In this document: positions 52,155-60,287 of the stretch, one piece after another | Layout of the letters: the number at the start of each line of letters is the position of its first letter | Numbering within the stretch: the stretch's first letter is position 1 | DNA from: Marinovum algicola | Lineage (GTDB): Bacteria > Pseudomonadota > Alphaproteobacteria > Rhodobacterales > Rhodobacteraceae | Reading direction: 5' to 3' | DNA length: 64,000 nt | Assembly (NCBI RefSeq): GCF_900109145.1 | Contig: NZ_FNYY01000023.1 | Location: 1-64,000 of the forward strand | Program-made: the position numbers and the translations under genes | The notes under the pieces: generated by a model | Databases searched by the model: none | What the model was told of the DNA's origin: nothing | What the model saw: the letters and a program-made list of their open reading frames with translations, nothing else

Positions 52155-52621
52155 GTGCCGGCCTCCAGCATTGCCGCGAAGCCATCAAACCGCAACACCG
52201 CCGGGGCGCCGCCACGCAGGGTCAGGCGCAGCGGCCCGTCCTCGGGGGGCAGCAGCTCCGGGGTGATGCTGAGCGTGCCCTCCCCCTCGAGCGAGACGCC
52301 GCCGGGAAAACCGTGCCGCGCCGCCAGCACCGGCGCCGGATGCGCCTGCCAGCCGTCATCCTCCCAGACCTCGAAAACGTAACCCGTCGGATCCCAGAGC
52401 ATCCGCACCGGCGCCAGCGTCTCGAGGCTGGCATCCACCGCCCGGGTCAGCCGCGCCTGCAACAGCCGCGCCTCGCGGGTGGCACCGGGCGCCTCGGTGC
52501 CCCGTGGGATCGCCAGCATCGCCGCCCCGACTGCCGTGCCGATGATCGCCAGCACCACCAGCGTCTCGATCAGGGTGACGCCCGCGTCGGGGCGGCGTGT
52601 CTGGGGGGCCGTCCGGGTCAT
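52151..52621 (-). CDS. gspH: Type II secretion minor pseudopilin H
   Basis: 156 residues. Leader ends RRPDAG, followed by VTLIETLVVLAIIGTAVG, with Glu5 kept; a Val replaces the usual Phe or Met at position +1. The beta-rich C-terminal part is GspH-like (REARLLQARLTRAVDASLE). It overlaps both gspG and gspI by 4 nt. Confidence 0.85.
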   Translation of the reverse strand: MTRTAPQTRRPDAGVTLIETLVVLAIIGTAVGAAMLAIPRGTEAPGATREARLLQARLTRAVDASLETLAPVRMLWDPTGYVFEVWEDDGWQAHPAPVLAARHGFPGGVSLEGEGTLSITPELLPPEDGPLRLTLRGGAPAVLRFDGFAAMLEAGT

Positions 52622-53103
52622 TTCGCGCTCACTTGCACTCCATGTGCGATATCCGCGTTCACGCCGTCGCCACCGGTCTGGCCATCGGCGCCGAGGCTGA
52701 TGAGATCGAAGGCCCCGGTTTCGCCCGGCGAACGATACAGGTAGTCGTTGCCCCAGGGATCGGCCGGCATCGCCGCCAGATATCCGCCCTGCGCCCAGTT
52801 CTGCGGCACCGGCGCCGCCGTCGGCCGCTCGACCAGCGCCGCCAGCCCCTGCGCGGTCGAAGGATAGACCCGGTTGTCGAGCCGATAGAGTTCCAGCGCG
52901 CTGGCGATCGAACGGATGTCGGTTTCGGCCACGGTGACCCGCGCCTCATCCGGGCGGCCAATGACATTGGGCACCACCATCGCGGCCACCACCGCGATAA
53001 TTACCAGCACGACCATCATCTCGATCAAGGTGACGCCGGCGTCGGACGCCCGGCCCGGGCGGCGCTTTGGTCTGCGGCGACGCATATTGAGCACTACAAA
53101 CAT
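52618..53103 (-). CDS. gspG: Type II secretion major pseudopilin G
   Basis: 161 residues. Leader up to Gly23 (RASDAG), then VTLIEMMVVLVIIAVVAAMV with Glu5. Family marks follow: LELYRLDNRVYPSTAQGLAALV near 78, DPWGNDYLYR near 117, and the calcium-loop region SLGADGQTGGDGVNADI at the end. It forms the main body of the secretion pseudopilus. ATG 53103 with GGGGAG upstream is used; the later ATG 53085 would give a shorter leader. First gene of the minus-strand operon, divergent from gspL. Confidence 0.93.
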   Translation of the reverse strand: MFVVLNMRRRRPKRRPGRASDAGVTLIEMMVVLVIIAVVAAMVVPNVIGRPDEARVTVAETDIRSIASALELYRLDNRVYPSTAQGLAALVERPTAAPVPQNWAQGGYLAAMPADPWGNDYLYRSPGETGAFDLISLGADGQTGGDGVNADIAHGVQVSAK

Positions 53104-53209
53104 GCAACTTTTCTCCCCGATAAGCGTATCTATAATTGGGTGTTAGAAAAACCGTGCGGAGGAGATACAGTAGAGCATAGCACGCTCAAAGGGTGGAGAG
53201 AACCGAAAA
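53104..53209. promoter_or_regulatory. Divergent promoter region for both type II secretion operons
   Basis: 106 nt, AT-richer than the surroundings, with a TATAAT box at 53131-53136 on the plus strand and GGTGGAGAG before the gspL start. No clear -35 match or operator can be seen. Confidence 0.4.
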
Positions 53210-54355
53210 ATGCTGGCTTCACAGGACGTTAATCCTGAAATCTCCGTCAATCCGGCGGCCGATGAAGTTATGCCTGCCGCCGCTGGCGGCTCCGGGATCG
53301 GCATTTCCCTGCCGCGCACCATCCTGCCGGACGCAATAATTTCAAAGCGATTGCACGGCAAAACTGCATTCGTAATTCCAGCACTCAGCGTCACGTTGCA
53401 TACGGTGCATTTGCCGGTGCGCGGACAGGCACAAAAGCTCGCGGCGTTGCCCTATGCGCTCGAGGAAGACATCGGCCGCCCCGAGGCCGAAATCCATCAC
53501 GCGCTCTGCGGGGCGTCTGCCGATGGCGCCATGCTGGCCGCGGCGGTGTCGCGCGAGGCAATGACGCTGGCCGTCGATGCCGCGGACGGCGCGCTGGTGA
53601 CACCGGAACATTTCCTGTTGCCGGTGCCGGCGCCCGCCGACGGCGAGGGCGGCAGCTGGATCGCCTGGCGCGAGGGCGATCTGGTGCTGGTGCGGGCCTC
53701 GGACGGCACCGGCTTTGGCGCCCGGGCCGACATGCTGGCGGCACTCTGGGCCGCTGCCGGCCGGCCGGTGATCGACAGCTATGGCGCCGCGCTGCCCGCC
53801 GGTCTTCCGGCGCGGCGCCGCAGCGCCGAGGATCTGCCGCCGCCGGGCCCCTTGCCCAATCTGCGCCAAGGCGATTTCGCCCCGCCGCAACGGCTGCGCG
53901 CGCCCGCCATCGCGCTGGCGCTTACCCTCCTGCTGGCGCTCGCCGGGCACCTCGGCCTCGCCTTTGCCGATCTTCAGCGCCAGCGCGCCACCGTCGAGAC
54001 CCTGCGCGCCGAGGCGTCCGAGCTTCTGGCCCGCAATGTCCCCGGCGCCCGCGTCACCGATGACCCCCGGCTGCTCTATCGCCGCCTGGCGGCAGGCGGG
54101 CAGGAGGCGCCCGGCTTTCTCGCCGTTCTGGCGCGGGCGTCAGAGGCACTGGCGGCGACGCCGGTGCAGCTCTCCAATCTCAACTGGTCGGGTCGCGACG
54201 CAGCGCTCACCCTCGAGGCCGAGGCCCAGGGAATCGACGTGTTGCAGGCCGCCGAAGCCGCCCTGCGCGCCGCCGCTCTCGATGTGGCTGCCGGGGCCGT
54301 CACCGCCGGCGGCGGCAGCGCCCGCATGACCCTGACCGTGAGGAGCGCACAATGA
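53210..54355 (+). CDS. gspL: Type II secretion protein L
   Basis: 381 residues. The N-terminal cytoplasmic ASKHA-like domain (about 55-220; LPYALEEDIGRPEAEIHHAL, then FGARADMLAALWAAAGRPVID) contacts GspE. A proline-rich linker follows, then one span (about 236-256, PAIALALTLLLALAGHLGLAF), then a periplasmic ferredoxin-like domain. The first 45 residues before LHGKTAFVIP are unlike GspL, so a later start is possible. Overlaps gspM by 4 nt. Confidence 0.85.
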   Translation: MLASQDVNPEISVNPAADEVMPAAAGGSGIGISLPRTILPDAIISKRLHGKTAFVIPALSVTLHTVHLPVRGQAQKLAALPYALEEDIGRPEAEIHHALCGASADGAMLAAAVSREAMTLAVDAADGALVTPEHFLLPVPAPADGEGGSWIAWREGDLVLVRASDGTGFGARADMLAALWAAAGRPVIDSYGAALPAGLPARRRSAEDLPPPGPLPNLRQGDFAPPQRLRAPAIALALTLLLALAGHLGLAFADLQRQRATVETLRAEASELLARNVPGARVTDDPRLLYRRLAAGGQEAPGFLAVLARASEALAATPVQLSNLNWSGRDAALTLEAEAQGIDVLQAAEAALRAAALDVAAGAVTAGGGSARMTLTVRSAQ

Positions 54356-54810
54356 TCTCCGCTTTCGCTTCGCTCTCGCGCCGCGAACGGCTGCTGATCG
54401 GACTGGCCGCGGTCGTGCTGCCGGCGGCCTTGATCTGGCAAATGCTGTGGAAACCGCTCGAGGCCGAACGCGCCGCCACCGCGGCCGAGATTGCCCGCCT
54501 CGACGCGCTGATCCATGTCGCCGCTCAGGCAAATACCACCGCCAGCCAGGACAGCGCCCCGGTCGATACGCGCCCGCCCAGCCAGCGCATCACCCAGAGT
54601 GCCGCCGCCGCCGGCATCGCCCTCACCCGGCTGGAACCGGAGGGCCGGCAATTCCGCGTCGCGGTATCGGAGCTGCAATTCGACGATGCGCTGCAATGGA
54701 TTGCCGCCCTGCGCGACGAGCACGGGTTGAAGGTGGCCGAGCTTGACATGGCTCGCCGCCTGACCCCCGGCGCCGTAACCCTGACCCTTGCGCTGGAGCC
54801 GCTGCAATGA
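54352..54810 (+). CDS. gspM: Type II secretion protein M
   Basis: 152 residues: span at about 15-30 (LLIGLAAVVLPAALIW) after SLSRRERL, a short coiled segment, then a periplasmic ferredoxin-like domain (RPPSQRITQSAAAAGIALTRLE). Partners GspL. Overlaps gspL and gspE by 4 nt each. Confidence 0.83.
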   Translation: MISAFASLSRRERLLIGLAAVVLPAALIWQMLWKPLEAERAATAAEIARLDALIHVAAQANTTASQDSAPVDTRPPSQRITQSAAAAGIALTRLEPEGRQFRVAVSELQFDDALQWIAALRDEHGLKVAELDMARRLTPGAVTLTLALEPLQ

Positions 54811-56273
54811 CCGCCCGCCTCGATTATGGCTTTGCCCGCCGCCACGGCGTGATCCTGCTGGACACCGACGACGGCGCGCCGGAATGCGCCCATCTCGCCA
54901 AGGCGCCGCTCTCGGCACTGCTCGAGGCGCAGCGCTGTGCCAACCGCGCCATCGCCTTTCGCCAGATCGACGCCACCGCCTTCGATACTGCGCTCTCGGG
55001 GCTCTACAGCAATTCCGCCACCCAGGCGGCGCAGATCGCCGCCGAGGATGACACCGATCTGACCGCGCTGGCCGAGACTGCCGCCTCGGTCGACGATCTG
55101 CTCGATCAGAAGGACGATGCCCCGGTGGTGCGGCTGATCAATGCGCTGCTGCTCGAAGCGGTCAAGGAAAACGCCTCTGACGTGCATATCGAGCTGGAAG
55201 AAACCCGCCTCGTGGTCCGGCTGCGGATCGACGGCACCCTGCGCGAGGTTCTGGAGCCGCGCCGCGCGCTGGCGCCGCTCTTGACCAGCCGGCTCAAGAT
55301 CATGGGCAAGCTCGACATCGCCGAAAAGCGCCTGCCGCAGGATGGCCGGGTGTCGCTCAAGGTTGGCGGCTATGCGCTTGACGTGCGGATCTCGACCCTG
55401 CCGTCGCAATATGGCGAACGCGTGGTGCTGCGACTGCTGGACCGGGGCCAGACCCGGCTGGGCATTCCGGCGCTGGGGCTGTCCGAGGATGACCGGGCGC
55501 GCTTCGAACGGATGCTTTCTTCGCCCGAGGGGCTGGTGCTGGTGACCGGGCCGACCGGTTCGGGCAAGACCACGACGCTTTATGCCGCGCTCTCGCATCT
55601 CAACGACCGGGCGCGCAATATTCTGACGGTCGAGGATCCGATCGAATATGCCATGGACGGGGTCGGCCAGATGCAGGTCGAGGCCAAGACCGGGCTGACC
55701 TTTGCCCGCGGGCTGCGGGCCCTGCTGCGGCAGGATCCCGATGTCATCATGGTGGGCGAGATCCGCGATGCCGAAACCGCCAAGATCGCGGTGGAATCGG
55801 CAATGACCGGCCACCTCGTCCTGTCGACCCTGCACACCAACACCGCCGTCGGCGCGGTCTCGCGGCTGCTCGACATGGGGGTCGAACGCTATCTGCTGGC
55901 GCCGATGCTGCGCGGGCTGGTGGCGCAGCGGCTGGTGCGCCGGCTCTGCCCCGACTGCCGCGAACCGCACCCGCTCAGCGCCCGTGATGCGGCACTGCTG
56001 GGCCATGCGATGCGGGAAGGCGCGCCGGCCTATCACGCGCCGGGATGTGACGCCTGTTCGCAAGAGGGCTATCGCGGCCGGCTGCCGATCTACGAGGTGG
56101 TCGAAGGCACCACGACCCTGGAGCAGATGATCCACGATGGCGCCTCGGAGGCCGATCTGATCGCCGAGGCCCGCCGCGCCAGCACCAGCATCCTCGACGA
56201 CGGCATCGCCAAGATCAAAGCCGGGCTGACCAGCGCCGAAGACGTCGCCCGCGCCGTGCGGGACAGGGTCTGA
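54807..56273 (+). CDS. gspE: Type II secretion ATPase E
   Basis: 488 residues, cytoplasmic hexameric ATPase driving pseudopilus growth. Short N-terminal domain (about 1-95), N2E (about 105-220: DAPVVRLINALLLEAVKENA), Walker A GPTGSGKT at 248-255, Asp box, Walker B PDVIMVGEIRDAE near 312, His box STLHTN near 340, and a four-cysteine zinc module (CPDC near 390, CDAC near 420). It overlaps gspM; gspF follows after 3 nt. Confidence 0.96.
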   Translation: MTARLDYGFARRHGVILLDTDDGAPECAHLAKAPLSALLEAQRCANRAIAFRQIDATAFDTALSGLYSNSATQAAQIAAEDDTDLTALAETAASVDDLLDQKDDAPVVRLINALLLEAVKENASDVHIELEETRLVVRLRIDGTLREVLEPRRALAPLLTSRLKIMGKLDIAEKRLPQDGRVSLKVGGYALDVRISTLPSQYGERVVLRLLDRGQTRLGIPALGLSEDDRARFERMLSSPEGLVLVTGPTGSGKTTTLYAALSHLNDRARNILTVEDPIEYAMDGVGQMQVEAKTGLTFARGLRALLRQDPDVIMVGEIRDAETAKIAVESAMTGHLVLSTLHTNTAVGAVSRLLDMGVERYLLAPMLRGLVAQRLVRRLCPDCREPHPLSARDAALLGHAMREGAPAYHAPGCDACSQEGYRGRLPIYEVVEGTTTLEQMIHDGASEADLIAEARRASTSILDDGIAKIKAGLTSAEDVARAVRDRV

Positions 56274-56276
56274 CCG

Positions 56277-57485
56277 ATGTCGGCCTTTCTCTATACCGCC
56301 GTCGACCAGGCCGGCAAACGTTCCAAGGGCCTGCTGGACGCCGCCAGCGCCGCCGAGGCCCGCGCCCAGTTGCGCGCCCGCGCCCTGCTGCCGCTCAGCG
56401 TCGAGGCGACGCGGGCGCGCGCCGGTGTCAGGACCTCGCTGTTTCGCCACAAGCTGTCGCTGCGCCGGCTGACGCTGATCACCCGGCAACTCGCCACGCT
56501 GATCGGCGCCTCAGTGCGGATCGACGATGCGCTGCGCATCACCGCAGACCAGCAGGTCAAGCCGCGCGACGCCTCGTTCCTTCTGAACCTGCGCAGCGCG
56601 GTGCAGGACGGTCAGAGCCTGGCCGATGCGCTGGATGCCGAACCGGCCAGTTTCAGCCCGGCGTACCGCGCCTCGGTGCGCGCGGGCGAACGTGCCGGGC
56701 GGCTGTCGGACGTGATGAACCAGCTCGCCGATCATATCGAGGCGCAATCGCGCAATCGCCAGAGCATCCAGCTGGCGCTGATCTATCCGGCGCTGCTGGC
56801 GGTGGTCTCGATCGGGGTGATCCTGGCGCTTCTGGGCTTCGTGGTGCCCGATATCGTGCGGGTCTTTACCGCCCGCGGCGCCGATCTTCCGGCGCTCACC
56901 CGCTCTCTGATCGCCCTGTCCGAAGGATTGCAACGGTTCGGCCCGATGATCGCCGCCATCGCCCTGCCGCTTGTTCTGGGCACGCTGGCGCTGCTGCGCC
57001 GGCCAGGGCCGCGCGCTGCCTGGCACCGGCTTTTGGCCACCGGGCGCCTGACCCGACGGCTGGTGCAGCGGGTCAATGCGGCGCAGTTCACCGGCACCCT
57101 GGCGATGCTGTTGCAAAGCGGCGTGCCGCTGGCCGATGCGCTGCGCGCCGCCGCCGGCACGGTGTCGAACCTGCATTTGCGCGCCCGCATCGCCACCATG
57201 ACCCGCGAGATCGAGGATGGCGCCGCGCTCTCTTCGGCGGCAAAACGCGCCGGCATCTTCTCGCCCATGTTGATTGCGATGATTGCCAGCGGCGAGGCCG
57301 GCGGTACGTTGGGAGCGAGCCTCGACCGCGCCGCCAGCGATCAGGCGCGCGAGCTCAAGGCCTCGGTGGCGACGCTGGTGGCGCTGGTCGAACCCGGCGT
57401 GCTGCTGGTGATGGGCGGCATCGTGATGCTGCTGGTGTTGGCCATCCTGATGCCGATCATGCAGCTCAATTCGCTGGTCGGATGA
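56277..57485 (+). CDS. gspF: Type II secretion inner-membrane platform protein F
   Basis: 402 residues. Two repeated cytoplasmic GspF domains (SLRRLTLITRQLATLIGASV near 60; NAAQFTGTLAMLLQSGVPLA near 265) with three spans (about 165-190, 215-235, 370-395). The motif FSPAYRASVRAGERAGRLSD is typical of the first domain, and FSPMLIAMIASGEAGG of the second. It is the membrane base on which GspE acts. Confidence 0.95.
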   Translation: MSAFLYTAVDQAGKRSKGLLDAASAAEARAQLRARALLPLSVEATRARAGVRTSLFRHKLSLRRLTLITRQLATLIGASVRIDDALRITADQQVKPRDASFLLNLRSAVQDGQSLADALDAEPASFSPAYRASVRAGERAGRLSDVMNQLADHIEAQSRNRQSIQLALIYPALLAVVSIGVILALLGFVVPDIVRVFTARGADLPALTRSLIALSEGLQRFGPMIAAIALPLVLGTLALLRRPGPRAAWHRLLATGRLTRRLVQRVNAAQFTGTLAMLLQSGVPLADALRAAAGTVSNLHLRARIATMTREIEDGAALSSAAKRAGIFSPMLIAMIASGEAGGTLGASLDRAASDQARELKASVATLVALVEPGVLLVMGGIVMLLVLAILMPIMQLNSLVG

Positions 57486-57550
57486 GGCCGCGCATGGCCC
57501 CGCCACCTTCGATCTGATAGCAAGGCCGCAACCCCTCAGGAAAATCCCGA

Positions 57551-58618
57551 ATGCCCGATCTCCTTCGCCCCTCCCGCCGCCGCTTCCTCGCCCTGACCAC
57601 AGGCTTTGCCGGGCTGGCGGGCTGTGCCTCGATCGACGGGCTGGGCGAAATCGGCGGCACCACCGAGGGCCCCGGCAAGGCCGCCATCCTGCTGCCGCTG
57701 ACCGGCGAACAGGCGCAGCTCGGCAAGCAGCTCGAGGCGGCGGTGCGGCTGGGGGGCGGCCCCGGCATCGGCATCGAAATCCGCGACAGTGGCTCGTCGC
57801 CCGATACCGCCGTCATCGCCGCCAAGGCCGCCGAGGCGGCCGGCGCCAACATCCTGATCGGCCCGGTATTCTCGGCCCAGACCAAGACGGTGGCCGCGGC
57901 TGTCAACATCCCGATCGTCACCCTGTCGAACGACACCACGCTGGCCGATCGCAACACCTTTGTCTTTGGCGTCACCCCGGCACAATCCGCCCGCGCGGTC
58001 TTTGCCCTCGCGGCACAGCGCAATATCCGCGAAATCGCCCTCGTCGCCCCGCCCGGCCCGCTCGGCGCCCGCAGCGCCGCCGAGGCGGTGCCGATCGCCC
58101 AGGCGCTCGGCATCACCCTACGTCCGCCGGTCATCACCGACACACCGGGCACGGTGCTGGCCGAACTGCAAGCCGGCGGCGGCCTGCCCGACGGCGTCTA
58201 CCTGCCTTCGGCCGGGGCCAGCCTGATCCCCTTCGCCGAAGCCCTGGCAGGTCAGGACACGCGGATCCTCGGCTCCACCCAATGGGCGGCCCGCGATCTC
58301 GAAGCGGTGCGCGCCCTGCGCGGCGCCTGGTTCGCCGCCCCCGATCCGCTGCGCTTCGCCGCCTTTACCCGCGCCTATGAAGAACAGACCGGCGAGCCCG
58401 CCGGCATCATCTCCGGGCTGGCCTATGACGGGGCCGAACTAATGCGGATATTGGGCCAGACCGGCAAGCAGACCCGACGGGGCCTGACCCGAAAGGAGAG
58501 TTTTACCGGTGTCCTCGGCCCCTATCGCTTCCTTAGCTCGGGTCTGGTCGAACGCGGCCTCGCGGTGCTCGAGGTGGGCGCAGGTGACATCAACCTGATC
58601 GGTTCCACCTCGATATGA
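57551..58618 (+). CDS. Periplasmic-binding-fold lipoprotein inside the secretion operon
   Basis: 355 residues. N terminus RRRF (9-12) then LAGC lipobox with Cys25: lipoprotein, and a possible Tat-like twin Arg. The body is Peripla_BP_6 / LpoA-like (AILLPLTGEQAQLGKQL near 46-62; GPVFSAQTKTVAAAVNIPIV near 102). This resembles penicillin-binding-protein activators (LpoA-like), which lack transport partners. It sits 65 nt after gspF, and its stop overlaps the gspJ start by 4 nt, so it is translated with the secretion genes. Function is unknown: GspS/AspS-like pilotin role, peptidoglycan-synthesis activation for GspD passage, or cargo capture are all possible. Confidence 0.8.
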   Translation: MPDLLRPSRRRFLALTTGFAGLAGCASIDGLGEIGGTTEGPGKAAILLPLTGEQAQLGKQLEAAVRLGGGPGIGIEIRDSGSSPDTAVIAAKAAEAAGANILIGPVFSAQTKTVAAAVNIPIVTLSNDTTLADRNTFVFGVTPAQSARAVFALAAQRNIREIALVAPPGPLGARSAAEAVPIAQALGITLRPPVITDTPGTVLAELQAGGGLPDGVYLPSAGASLIPFAEALAGQDTRILGSTQWAARDLEAVRALRGAWFAAPDPLRFAAFTRAYEEQTGEPAGIISGLAYDGAELMRILGQTGKQTRRGLTRKESFTGVLGPYRFLSSGLVERGLAVLEVGAGDINLIGSTSI

Positions 58619-59145
58619 GGCCGCGCCCCGACGCCGGCATGACGCTGATCGAAATGCTCGTAGCGCTGGCGATTCTGTCGGTGATCGGCGTCGCCGGGTT
58701 GACCATGCTCGACACCACCCTGAACGTGCAGCGCCGCACCGAAGGCCGGCTTGACCGGATCGAGGAGATCGACCGCGCGCTGACCGTGCTGCGCCGCGAT
58801 CTGGCCACCGCTGCACCGGGCTTTGCCGTGCTGGACGAGGGCGGGCTGACTTTCCTGCGCGCCACGACCGACGCTCCGCTTTCACTGCGCATCGCGCTGG
58901 AAGAGGGCACGCTCACCCGACAGGTGCAGCGCGGCCCCGAAACCCCGCCGCAGCACCTTCTGACCGGCGTGCGCGAAGCCCGCTGGCGGCTGCTCGACGG
59001 CGCCCGCCGCTGGCAGACCGCCTGGCCGGAGCCCTCGGCCAGCCCGCGGGCGGCGGAACTCACGCTGCGGCTCGAACTCCCGCAGCGCGGCGAGGTGGCC
59101 GAAGTCACCCGGCTGTTTCCGATGCCGGCGGGGGCCACCCGATGA
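58615..59145 (+). CDS. gspJ: Type II secretion minor pseudopilin J
   Basis: 176 residues. Leader MRPRPDAG, then MTLIEMLVALAILSVIGVAG with Glu5. Family marks: DRIEEIDRALTVLRRDLA near 46 and a beta-rich C-terminal part. It overlaps the lipoprotein gene and gspK by 4 nt. Confidence 0.88.
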   Translation: MRPRPDAGMTLIEMLVALAILSVIGVAGLTMLDTTLNVQRRTEGRLDRIEEIDRALTVLRRDLATAAPGFAVLDEGGLTFLRATTDAPLSLRIALEEGTLTRQVQRGPETPPQHLLTGVREARWRLLDGARRWQTAWPEPSASPRAAELTLRLELPQRGEVAEVTRLFPMPAGATR

Positions 59146-59999
59146 GACGCGGCGAGGCAGGGGTCACCCTGGTCAATGTGCTGGTGGTGCTGGCAATCAC
59201 GTCGGGGCTGGTGGTGTTGCTGCTGCGCCAGCAGGAAGACGGCCAGGACATCGTCGCCCGCCACGCCGCGCTGGCGCAGGCCGAACAGATCGCGCTTGGC
59301 GCCGAGGCTTCGGTGCTGGCGGCGCTGCGTCGGGATCTCGACACCGGCCCGGAGGAGGATCACTTTGCCGAACCCTGGGCCGGCGTCATCCAGGAGGAGG
59401 TCGCGTTGCCGGAAGGACGGTTCTCGGTGAAGGTGCGCGACCGTCAGGCGAAATTCGATATCAATCTCCTCACCGCGCCGGCCGTCGGCCCGCAGACGCT
59501 GTTCCAGCGCCTCGCCACGCGGCTCGACATCGACGCCGCCGAAGCCCGGCGCATTGCCGAACTCGTGGCGCTGCTCGGCGCGGTCCGCGACCTCTCCGAT
59601 CTCGAAGCCCAGGGCATCGCGCCGGATACGCTGGCCCGGCTCGCGCCGCATGTCACCGCCCTGCCGGTGCCGTCGACGATCAACCTCAACACCGCCGATC
59701 CGCTGCTGATGGAGGTTCTGTTCCAGAACCCCGGGATCGCGTCGCAGTTGCTGTTCCGCCGCCGGTCGCAAGGCTTCGTGTCCCGCAAGATGCTGACCGA
59801 TCTTGGCGCGCTGCGGCCCGGGCTGACCGGTTTCGGCTCGCATGCCTGGGAGGTCGAGATCCTGGCCGAGAGCGGCGCCGCGCGGGTGCGGCTTCTGAGC
59901 CTGATCCAGCGGCGCAACGATCTCGAGGGCAAGGCGGTCGCGCTGATCTCGCGCCGGTTCGACGCGCCGTTGCCGACTGAGGCGCCGGCCGAACCATGA
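59142..59999 (+). CDS. gspK: Type II secretion pseudopilin tip protein K
   Basis: 285 residues. Leader MRRGEAG, then VTLVNVLVVLAITSGLVVLL: Asn stands in place of Glu at position 5, which is normal for GspK. SAM-like helical part (QTLFQRLATRLDIDAAEARRIAEL near 110) and the GspK mark INLNTADPLLMEVLF near 182. It should cap the pseudopilus with GspI and GspJ. Followed by a strong terminator. Confidence 0.9.
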   Translation: MRRGEAGVTLVNVLVVLAITSGLVVLLLRQQEDGQDIVARHAALAQAEQIALGAEASVLAALRRDLDTGPEEDHFAEPWAGVIQEEVALPEGRFSVKVRDRQAKFDINLLTAPAVGPQTLFQRLATRLDIDAAEARRIAELVALLGAVRDLSDLEAQGIAPDTLARLAPHVTALPVPSTINLNTADPLLMEVLFQNPGIASQLLFRRRSQGFVSRKMLTDLGALRPGLTGFGSHAWEVEILAESGAARVRLLSLIQRRNDLEGKAVALISRRFDAPLPTEAPAEP

Positions 60000-60003
60000 A
60001 AAA

Positions 60004-60027
60004 CCCCCCGCGCCGGGGCGCGGGGGG
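60004..60027. terminator. Bidirectional terminator between gspK and the small lipoprotein gene
   Basis: A perfect 11-bp stem CCCCCCGCGCC/GGCGCGGGGGG (2-nt loop) lies just after the gspK stop. On the minus strand it is followed by TTTTT, a standard intrinsic terminator for the DUF4331-lipoprotein transcript; it also ends the gsp operon. Confidence 0.85.
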
Positions 60028-60059
60028 TCTGGCCTGACGGATCAAGGGGGGCTGTTCCG

Positions 60060-60278
60060 TCAGGGATTGAAAGGCGTCTTCTTTGGCGTCAGCTTCAGAT
60101 TGACGCTTTGCGCATCAACAGGCGTGGAATTGCGGATCTGATTGAAGGCATCCACAAAGGCCTGTCCGAGGGTGGCAATGCCCCTGGGGCTGTCGCCGCC
60201 TCCGCCATCGCCTTCACAGGCGGCGAGAAGCAGCACGGCACCAAGCGCCACGCAGGTGAGTTTACGTCTCATCATCAC
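60060..60278 (-). CDS. Small lipoprotein
   Basis: 72 residues. Signal peptide MMMRRKLTCVALGAVLLLAAC with lipobox LAAC and Cys21, followed by a Gly-rich spacer (EGDGGGGDSPRG) and a ~45-residue body (LGQAFVDAFNQIRNSTPVDAQ). No Asp at +2, so outer-membrane sorting is likely. It is 9 nt after the DUF4331 gene, in the same direction, and ends at the bidirectional terminator. Unknown function; a partner of the DUF4331 protein or a pilotin for the adjacent secretin are candidates. Confidence 0.75.
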   Translation of the reverse strand: MMMRRKLTCVALGAVLLLAACEGDGGGGDSPRGIATLGQAFVDAFNQIRNSTPVDAQSVNLKLTPKKTPFNP

Positions 60279-60287
60279 TCACCCCGC

